From assembly GCA_038225015.1 (NCBI GenBank), contig JBBRFB010000017.1, positions 1 to 36,788 on the forward strand: 36,788 nt of DNA, in the 5' to 3' direction. The stretch is from Schlegelella_A sp038225015. Lineage in GTDB: Bacteria; Pseudomonadota; Gammaproteobacteria; Burkholderiales; Burkholderiaceae_C. The notes beneath the pieces are model-generated. The model was not told where the DNA came from, ran no database searches, and saw only the letters and a program-made list of their open reading frames with translations. The translations under genes were made by a program, and so were the position numbers. This document shows, in pieces, positions 31,258-36,788 of the stretch. The number at the start of each line of letters is the position of its first letter. Positions within the stretch are counted from its first letter, which is position 1.

Positions 31258-33480
31258 TCAGCGTTTCGCGTAGACAGGATCGGGCAACGGCGCCGAGCAA
31301 CCGAGGAACTGCGTCATCAGCGCGGCGAGCCCGGCGTCCGAGCGGACGCGGTCGTTGAGCAGATCGCTGGAGATCAGCGCGTTCGGCATCGAGGCGTTGA
31401 GCGCAAGGTCGGGCGTGCCGCCGCAGACCTGTGTGCTGGCGCGTGCCGGCGTCAGCACGATCGAGTCCCAGTCGAACTTGTCGCCGAGCGAGACGTGGCA
31501 CGTGCGGCACGAGGTGCCGATGACTTCGTGATAGACACGCGCCGCTCCGGCCGTCGCCGGCGCGGCATCGGCATCGCGCCAGGGCTGGGGTACGTAGGTC
31601 TTGTCGAGAACGTGGCTGCTGGCATACCAGCCCTGCACGAGCCGCCGCGTCGCCGTGTCGGGCGCCGGATCGGTGTCGGCAACGAGCTGGTTGAGCTGGT
31701 AGATCGATTCGCTCTGCGCACTCTCCGTCAGTGCGGCCTTCGACGAGAAGAGGTAGTTGCCGGTGTCGAAGGGCAGGAAGCGCGAGCCGAGGTAGGCCGA
31801 CGCGCCGGGCTGCTCCGGGAAACGGCCGTTGTAGGTCGAGCCACCGTGGCAGGCCACGCAGGTGCCCGGCATGTACTTCTCGCCGCGGCCGTCGAGATTG
31901 ATCGACAGCAGCAGCTGGCCGGTCGGACTGAACGTGAAGAACTTCGTGAACGGCAGGCCACCGTTGGCGCCCGTCGTGGAGGTCCACTCCATGGTCACGC
32001 AGGCGACCTGCTTCAGGCCGCCGATGCCGTCTTCCATGACGTCGTCGACCTCCTGCTGGGTGGTGCCGTCGGGCCCGGGCGAGTTGCAGACGTAGAACGC
32101 GATGCCGCCCGAGGCCGAGCGAGTCGCGACCATCCGGCGCACGAGGTTCAGGTCACGTTTGTTGATGTAGTTCGCGGCAACGTCGGCCGCAGTGCCGAAG
32201 CCGTTCAGGCGTTTCCAGTCGTCGAACGAGATCGGCTCGATCATGTTGCCCTGGGCGTCGCAGTCCTTCACCGCGCCGAGCGCCCGGTAGTACTGGCAGG
32301 CGCCGAGCTTCGTGTCCTGACCCTTGTAGGTGAGAAAGTGGTCCGACCCCGGGAGCGTGTTCGAACCGGTGCCGGAGCCGGCGACGATCATTCGCCCGCG
32401 GACATTGCCCTCGGGGCCGTTCGCAACCATCTTGACGACCCGCGGCCGTGCATTGCCGATGGCATGCGACAGCTCGATGGGTTGGTCGCTCACGTAGCCG
32501 GCGGGATCGGTCGAGGCAGGCACGTCCAGCGACTTGGCGTAGCCTTCGCAGGCCACATCGAGTGTGAGCGCGGCAGTCGCCGGCACTGCGGCGTCGACCG
32601 CATAGTCGCCGTAGCGGTTGACGCGCACCGGCGCGCCGATCGCCGTGCCGTCGGCGAGGCGCAGCTGCACGCTGGCGGCAGTCTGCACACCGAAGAATGC
32701 ATCGTCGGTGCCGCATGCGGCCCCGTCGGCGAGCGCGATATGGCCGAACAGTCGCAGATTGCGCGCGGTCGTGAGAGCCGGCTCGATCCCGCGCACGGAG
32801 GCCTCGTCGGTCGTCATCGTGAAGCTGCTGCAGTCGACGAGCGGAGCGCCTGGCTGCGTCGAACAGCGGACGACGTAGGCGGCGCCCTTTTCCAGCTTGG
32901 GCAGGTCGACCTCGCCGCGCAGATCGGTACTTCCCGCGAAGACGAGGGTTCCCGCCTTCAGGACCTGGATCGCCACGTCCGGTACGTAGACGACCCGCGA
33001 TTGCGGCGCACCGGCGCCGCTGGGCTGAAAGAGCGTCTCGGCGCGCGGCAACGCGACTCGCAGGCGCACCTGGGCGCCGTCGATCGCGACCACGGCCGGT
33101 GCGGCGTGGCTGACGGGGGCGCGCCCCGGCGCGCCAATGTCGAAGGTGTCGGTCGACACGGCGTACTGCTGCTCCATCCAGCCGCCCTTGCCGTCCGATA
33201 TCTTCACGTAAGCGAAGTGAAGGCCCGTGCCGTCGGGCATGGTCCACACGGTTTCCCTGGCGTTGCGGTTGTCGATCGTGCCCGCCGTGACGCGCCATTG
33301 ATATTGCAGCGCGTCGCCGTCGGCGTCGGTCGCGTCGACGCTCAAATAGGTCTTGTTGACGCCGCTGTCGCGATCGGTGCCGGTCGATCCGCCGCCGCAG
33401 GAAACGAGTGCCGCTGCCGCCAGCATGGCGCCGGCCCGCGACAGCGTGCGGTGGGCGATCGATGCGCAATCCCCGTTCAT
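31258..33480 (-). CDS. Large lipoprotein with two haem c motifs, unknown family
   Basis: A 740-residue protein. The lipobox ALVSC gives lipidated Cys28, followed by a GGGSTG tether. A PKD/cadherin-like domain (about 40-115) includes DATDADGDALQYQW and ISDGKGGW. A large beta-rich central region (about 125-500) has several Cys pairs and no recognised family. The C-terminal third carries two haem c sites, CVACH (541-545) and CRTCH (658-662), with MPNA (Met698) a possible axial ligand. It ends SAPLPDPVYAKR. Enzymatic activity is not evident. It could be a surface electron-transfer protein or a haem-dependent oxidase-like protein. It heads the five-gene run and has its own candidate promoter downstream of the kinase gene. 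Confidence 0.8.
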   Translation of the reverse strand: MNGDCASIAHRTLSRAGAMLAAAALVSCGGGSTGTDRDSGVNKTYLSVDATDADGDALQYQWRVTAGTIDNRNARETVWTMPDGTGLHFAYVKISDGKGGWMEQQYAVSTDTFDIGAPGRAPVSHAAPAVVAIDGAQVRLRVALPRAETLFQPSGAGAPQSRVVYVPDVAIQVLKAGTLVFAGSTDLRGEVDLPKLEKGAAYVVRCSTQPGAPLVDCSSFTMTTDEASVRGIEPALTTARNLRLFGHIALADGAACGTDDAFFGVQTAASVQLRLADGTAIGAPVRVNRYGDYAVDAAVPATAALTLDVACEGYAKSLDVPASTDPAGYVSDQPIELSHAIGNARPRVVKMVANGPEGNVRGRMIVAGSGTGSNTLPGSDHFLTYKGQDTKLGACQYYRALGAVKDCDAQGNMIEPISFDDWKRLNGFGTAADVAANYINKRDLNLVRRMVATRSASGGIAFYVCNSPGPDGTTQQEVDDVMEDGIGGLKQVACVTMEWTSTTGANGGLPFTKFFTFSPTGQLLLSINLDGRGEKYMPGTCVACHGGSTYNGRFPEQPGASAYLGSRFLPFDTGNYLFSSKAALTESAQSESIYQLNQLVADTDPAPDTATRRLVQGWYASSHVLDKTYVPQPWRDADAAPATAGAARVYHEVIGTSCRTCHVSLGDKFDWDSIVLTPARASTQVCGGTPDLALNASMPNALISSDLLNDRVRSDAGLAALMTQFLGCSAPLPDPVYAKR

Positions 33481-33619
33481 CACTTCCACATCCTTTCGTC
33501 GTCGCCGGTCGCCTGAGCGCTCCGGTAGGGCAGTCCGATTGCGCCACGGGCCGTCGCGCGACGAGCGTTGTCGAGGTCTCCCGGGGTGGAGCGATCGACG
33601 GCTTTCGATGGGGCATTCG

Positions 33620-33661
33620 ATGTTTGTCGAACGCCCTCGTGGCGTCAACCCCTAGATAGGG
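33620..33661 (-). promoter_or_regulatory. Candidate promoter and palindrome for the cytochrome operon
   Basis: On the minus strand, TTGACG (33648-33643; five of six matches to the -35 box) and AAACAT (33625-33620; three of six) are 17 bp apart. The palindrome CCCTA-GA-TAGGG (33650-33661) lies immediately upstream of the -35 box, in an activator or repressor position. A leader of about 130 nt would precede the lipoprotein ATG. The -10 match is weak. Confidence 0.35.
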
Positions 33662-33671
33662 CGGGAACGCA

Positions 33672-35468
33672 TCAGCGGCAACGCAGCGCCCGCACTCGCT
33701 CGATGAGCTCCGGGCTGCTTTCCCCGATTGACAGTCGCTGGAAGAGGCGCCCACATTCCGCCTCGTTGGACCCGTTGGCGCGTGGCTCCTGGCGCGGCGG
33801 GTCCGCCGGCCGCTCGGCGCGCTCGACGGGCGTCCTGCGCGCCGGAGGACGGGCGGGGATCTCTTCTTCTTTCGGCTTGGCCGCCTCGACGACTCGCGGC
33901 TTGGACGTGCGGGCGGTGGTGGCCGATCGTTCCCCCGCGACCTCTGCAGACGGGCCGGAGGTTGTCGGCGCCGTGGGCGTCACTTTCGTGGCGGAGGCCG
34001 GCGACGTGGTCTCTGGCGGGATCGCGACGATTGCCGAAGGCGCCGTCGCTGCGGGCTGGACCGGCGACTCGGCGACGGGCGTTGTGACCGTCACTGGCGT
34101 CGGCAGCGCGGCCGATGGCACGGCCGGTTCCTCGGCTTGATCGGGCCTGGTCAGCACGACATAAGCGACCGCTGCGGCAGCCGCCAGGGCGACGGCGGCG
34201 GCGGCCGGAACAAGCCATCGCCGGCTTCCCGATGTCGGGGCCGCACTCGCCGCCGGTCGTGCCGGCGCCCTCAGCTCGAACTGTCGCGTGCGCTCGTCTT
34301 CGCCGGGCCCCTTCGTCCGCGGGACCGTGGTCGGCCCGAAAGGCGCGACGCCCGCGACATCGGCCATGGCGGGCTCGGCCGGCCGCGGCGCGGCGCCCGC
34401 GCCGCCCAGCTCCCGCCGGAAGTCCTCGATCGTCTGCGTGCGATGCTCGGGCATCACCGCCAGGCCGCGGTCGACCGCGGCCAGGAACCCGGGGCTGTAG
34501 CGTCCGGCGGCGCGCTCGACCAGCGGCACGTGCGAGTTGTCGAACATGCGTCCGACGGAAGGCGAGGGCGTCTTGCCGGTGATCATCCAGTGCACGACCG
34601 CGGCCAGGGCATAGACGTCGGTCCACGCGCCCTGCTTGAGGCCCGGCACTTCGGCGTACTGCTCGATCGGCGCGTAGCCTGGCTTCAGGATTGCCGTCAG
34701 GGCCTGCGTCATGTCGCCGATCACGCGCCGCGCGGCGCCGAAGTCGAGCAGCAGCGGCCGCCCGCCGTCGGTCAGCAGCAGGATGTTGTCGGGGGCGATG
34801 TCGCGGTGGAAGCACTGCGCCGCGTGCAGCATGCCGAGCGCATCGCAGAGCGGCGTCAGCAGGGCGACGATCCAGTCCTCGCCCGGCGGCTCGGCAAGGC
34901 CGCGGACGGTGTCGCGCAGCGTCGTTCCCTCGAGGAACGGCATCACCATGTAAGCGGTTCCGTTCGCCTCCCAGAAGCGGTAGACCTTCAGCAGCGACGG
35001 ATGGTCGAACTGGGCGAGCAGGCGCGATTCGTTGATGAAGCTCTTCAGGCCGGCCTCGAAGGTGTCCTGGTGGCGCGCCGATCGCGCCTTGACCTCCGTC
35101 TCGCCGATGCGGTAGGCGATCGACGACGGCATGTACTCCTTCAGCGCCACCTTGCGTTGCAGCGAGTGGTCCCAGGCGAGGTAGACGATGCCGAAGCCGC
35201 CTTCGCCGATCGTCTGCGTGATCTCGAACTCGGCGAGACGGGTTCCGGCCGGCAGGGTGAGCGTGTGCTGCGTCGACGCGACCGTGGCGTTCGGCCCCGT
35301 CGTCGGCGGCGGGCTGGTGGTCGGCGCGGTCGTCGGGCCGGCCGGCATCTGCGACGCACGCATCGTGCGGTCCGGGGCGGACGTGGCGGGATCAGGGACC
35401 GCCGCCGGGTTGACGGTCTTCGGTCGCACGATCGTGCGGTCGTCTTCGTCGTCGGGGTTCATGCTCAT
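33672..35468 (-). CDS. Membrane-anchored serine/threonine protein kinase
   Basis: A 598-residue receptor-like Hanks-type kinase. The N-terminal 75 residues are Thr/Pro-rich, with potential phosphorylation sites. The kinase domain (about 80-350) has the glycine loop IGEGGFG (88-94), Lys110 (VALKEY), Glu147, HRDIAPDN (221-228) and DFG (242-244), followed by GYAPIEQY. The usual Lys two residues after the catalytic Asp is Ala225. A transmembrane helix lies at about 418-440. A Pro/Ala/Thr-rich periplasmic region ends in a short conserved-looking segment with two Cys (CGRLFQRLSIGE...RALRC). ATG 35468 is chosen; ATG 35462 is equally possible. It lies 191 bp upstream of the dihaem lipoprotein gene on the same strand. 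Confidence 0.9.
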   Translation of the reverse strand: MSMNPDDEDDRTIVRPKTVNPAAVPDPATSAPDRTMRASQMPAGPTTAPTTSPPPTTGPNATVASTQHTLTLPAGTRLAEFEITQTIGEGGFGIVYLAWDHSLQRKVALKEYMPSSIAYRIGETEVKARSARHQDTFEAGLKSFINESRLLAQFDHPSLLKVYRFWEANGTAYMVMPFLEGTTLRDTVRGLAEPPGEDWIVALLTPLCDALGMLHAAQCFHRDIAPDNILLLTDGGRPLLLDFGAARRVIGDMTQALTAILKPGYAPIEQYAEVPGLKQGAWTDVYALAAVVHWMITGKTPSPSVGRMFDNSHVPLVERAAGRYSPGFLAAVDRGLAVMPEHRTQTIEDFRRELGGAGAAPRPAEPAMADVAGVAPFGPTTVPRTKGPGEDERTRQFELRAPARPAASAAPTSGSRRWLVPAAAAVALAAAAAVAYVVLTRPDQAEEPAVPSAALPTPVTVTTPVAESPVQPAATAPSAIVAIPPETTSPASATKVTPTAPTTSGPSAEVAGERSATTARTSKPRVVEAAKPKEEEIPARPPARRTPVERAERPADPPRQEPRANGSNEAECGRLFQRLSIGESSPELIERVRALRCR

Positions 35469-35644
35469 GCCGCTGCGGACCCGGCGCGGCACAGCTGCAG
35501 CCGTCGTCCGGACCGCGCGATGGTACCGAACTCGGCAGGCGCCCCGAGCGCTGCCGCCTGCGCCAAGGCCGCCGACTGTGAATCGTGCACTCCCGTGCTG
35601 CGACTTGCAACCGTGTCGACACCGCCCGGCACGCCTAGATTGAG

Positions 35645-35666
35645 GTCGTCGGCAGAAGCCGCCGAC
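35645..35666 (+). other. Hairpin in the leader of the DUF4148 gene
   Basis: GTCGTCGGC and GCCGCCGAC form a nine-pair stem with one mismatch around the loop AGAA, about 45 bp before the ATG at 35711. The 242-bp kinase-DUF4148 divergent region shows no gene and no convincing promoter boxes. The hairpin's function, if any, is unknown. Confidence 0.3.
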
Positions 35667-35710
35667 CCCGCCCCGCCGCCCACCCTTATCGACACTTCGA
35701 GGACATCGCC

Positions 35711-36181
35711 ATGACTGCCAAGCACTCTTTCTTCGTTTCCCTTCTCTCGACCGTGGTCGCCGCCACCTTCGCCGTCGCCACCCTCGAGGCGCGTGCGGCC
35801 GACGCGGCCGGGCCGACCCGCGCCGAAGTGAAGGCGCAGGTCCTGCAGGCGGCCGCGAGCGGCGGCCTGCGGGCGGCGGGCGAAGCGCCCGAGCCGTACG
35901 CCGATCTCGCAGCCGGCCCGGCCCGCTCGCGCGAGGAGGTGCGCGCCGAGCTGAGGCAGGCCGGGGCGCGTGGCGAACTCGTCGCCGCCGGCCAGGGCGT
36001 CTCGCCCGCCGAGCCGGGCAGCCGATCGCTGCTTGCCCGCGCCGAGGTCAGGCTGGCGGTCGTCGAGGCCCGGCGCCGCGGCGAGCTCGTCCCGGCCGGC
36101 GAGGGCGTGGCGCCCGCCGTCCAGGTCGCTCGCGCCCGCGGCGCGGCCGGCGAGCGTTTCGCCGCCTTCCGGCGTCGCTGA
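35711..36181 (+). CDS. Exported DUF4148 protein with three helical repeats
   Basis: A 156-residue protein with a signal peptide (residues 1-29, ending EARA). Three related 24-residue units follow at 36-59, 73-96 and 109-132, each of the form [ST]R-x-E-V-x-A-x-[LV]-x-x-A-x-x-x-G-x-L-x-x-A-G-E. DUF4148 units are very common in exported Burkholderiales proteins of unknown function, usually with one or two copies. GAGGA lies about 8 nt before the ATG. It is divergent from the kinase gene and 76 bp before the phosphohexomutase gene. Confidence 0.88.
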   Translation: MTAKHSFFVSLLSTVVAATFAVATLEARAADAAGPTRAEVKAQVLQAAASGGLRAAGEAPEPYADLAAGPARSREEVRAELRQAGARGELVAAGQGVSPAEPGSRSLLARAEVRLAVVEARRRGELVPAGEGVAPAVQVARARGAAGERFAAFRRR

Positions 36182-36257
36182 AGCGCCAGCGGCGGCCGCC
36201 CCGGAACGGGCGACCGGAGCCTTCCTACAATCGCGCTCCCTGCCTCTTCGGCTTCGC

Positions 36258-36788
36258 ATGCGCGCTTACGCTTCCGTCTTCAAGGCCTACGACATCCGCG
36301 GCATCGTCGGCACGACGATCGACGAGGCTTTCGCCGAGCACCTCGGCCGCGCCTTCGGCACCGAGGCGCTGGCCGCCGGCGAGCGCGCGGTCGTCGTCGG
36401 CCGCGACGGCCGCGTCTCGGGGCCGGCGCTCTCCGCCGCACTCATTCGCGGCCTGGTCGCGACCGGCCTCGATGTGGTCGACCTCGGCGCCGTCACGACG
36501 CCGATGCTCTACTACGTGGCGGCGACCCGGGAGGCCCATGGCTGCTCGAGCGGCATCGAGGTGACGGGCAGCCACAACCCGAAGGACTACAACGGCTTCA
36601 AGATGGTCCTGGCCGGTCGCGCGATCCACGGCGAAGAGATCCAGGGCCTGCGCCGACGAATCGAGGCCGAGGTTTACGCGGCCGGGCAGGGCCGCGCAGC
36701 GACGATGGACGTGCTCGCCGAGTACGCGGCGCGCATCACCGGCGACTGCAAGTTGGCGCGACCGATGTCGATCGTCGTCGACTCCGGC
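36258..36788 (+). CDS. Phosphomannomutase/phosphoglucomutase, N-terminal part
   Basis: The first 177 residues of an alpha-D-phosphohexomutase, open to the right edge of the window. FKAYDIRGIVGTTID begins the protein, as in AlgC-type enzymes. The phosphoserine loop is EVTGSHNPKDYNGFKM, with Ser105 as the phospho-carrier. It interconverts mannose-6-P/mannose-1-P and glucose-6-P/glucose-1-P, feeding nucleotide-sugar, LPS and exopolysaccharide synthesis. Full-length family members have about 460 residues, so roughly 60 percent lies outside. The metal-binding and sugar-specificity loops are not visible, so PMM versus PGM cannot be decided. Confidence 0.92.
   Translation, partial: MRAYASVFKAYDIRGIVGTTIDEAFAEHLGRAFGTEALAAGERAVVVGRDGRVSGPALSAALIRGLVATGLDVVDLGAVTTPMLYYVAATREAHGCSSGIEVTGSHNPKDYNGFKMVLAGRAIHGEEIQGLRRRIEAEVYAAGQGRAATMDVLAEYAARITGDCKLARPMSIVVDSG

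Noticed and set aside
29853..33516. Long plus-strand open frames opposite the OmpA lipoprotein and the dihaem lipoprotein
   Set aside because: They lack signal peptides or motifs and have shadow composition, whereas the minus-strand frames carry lipoboxes, haem motifs and an OmpA domain.

Overview
The window looks like chromosomal DNA of a high-GC betaproteobacterium of the order Burkholderiales. The evidence is very GC-rich codon third positions, long antisense open frames, DUF4148 and DUF4124 proteins, a Gram-negative porin ending in Phe, a MutL with an endonuclease site, and a queG/tsaE/amiC/mutL/miaA neighbourhood. No rRNA, tRNA, IS element, prophage or CRISPR array was seen, and no gene-free stretch exceeds 300 bp.

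Layout. Positions 1-6000 hold housekeeping genes, mostly on the minus strand: an ABC ATPase with the first codons of its permease, miaA, a Bcr/CflA-type exporter, an RsuA/RluF-type pseudouridine synthase and mutL, plus a 50-residue DUF3096 membrane protein on the plus strand. Positions 6100-10100 are accessory: an HD-GYP protein with an altered metal motif, a DedA protein, a DUF4124 protein coupled to an orphan gene, a glycine-rich exported protein, and an exported protein made of 11-residue repeats. Positions 10100-15100 return to core genes: amiC, tsaE, queG, an AEC carrier and xerD.

Positions 15100-20000 (minus strand) form a TRAP-transporter operon, dctP-dctQ-dctM-amidase-small membrane protein. 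A strong intrinsic terminator lies between dctP and dctQ, and a beta-hydroxyacid dehydrogenase is divergent from it. Positions 21000-25600 carry class I fumarase, a NavAb-like voltage-gated sodium channel and acetyl-CoA synthetase.

The most interesting region is 25593-33480, five minus-strand genes with gaps of 8 to 98 bp. In transcription order they are a lipoprotein with two haem c motifs, an OmpA-type lipoprotein, a very small CPBP-type intramembrane protease, a 908-residue protein, and a porin. The 908-residue protein joins a cytochrome c domain to choice-of-anchor-D repeats and ends in a GGGC-hydrophobic-Arg tail. The protease and tailed protein fit a JDVT-CTERM/MrtJ-type protein-sorting pair, here apparently serving a cell-surface redox protein. 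A receptor-like Ser/Thr kinase lies just upstream on the same strand. The window ends with a DUF4148 protein and the start of a phosphomannomutase/phosphoglucomutase gene.

All functional calls are from reading the sequence; no database search was run.
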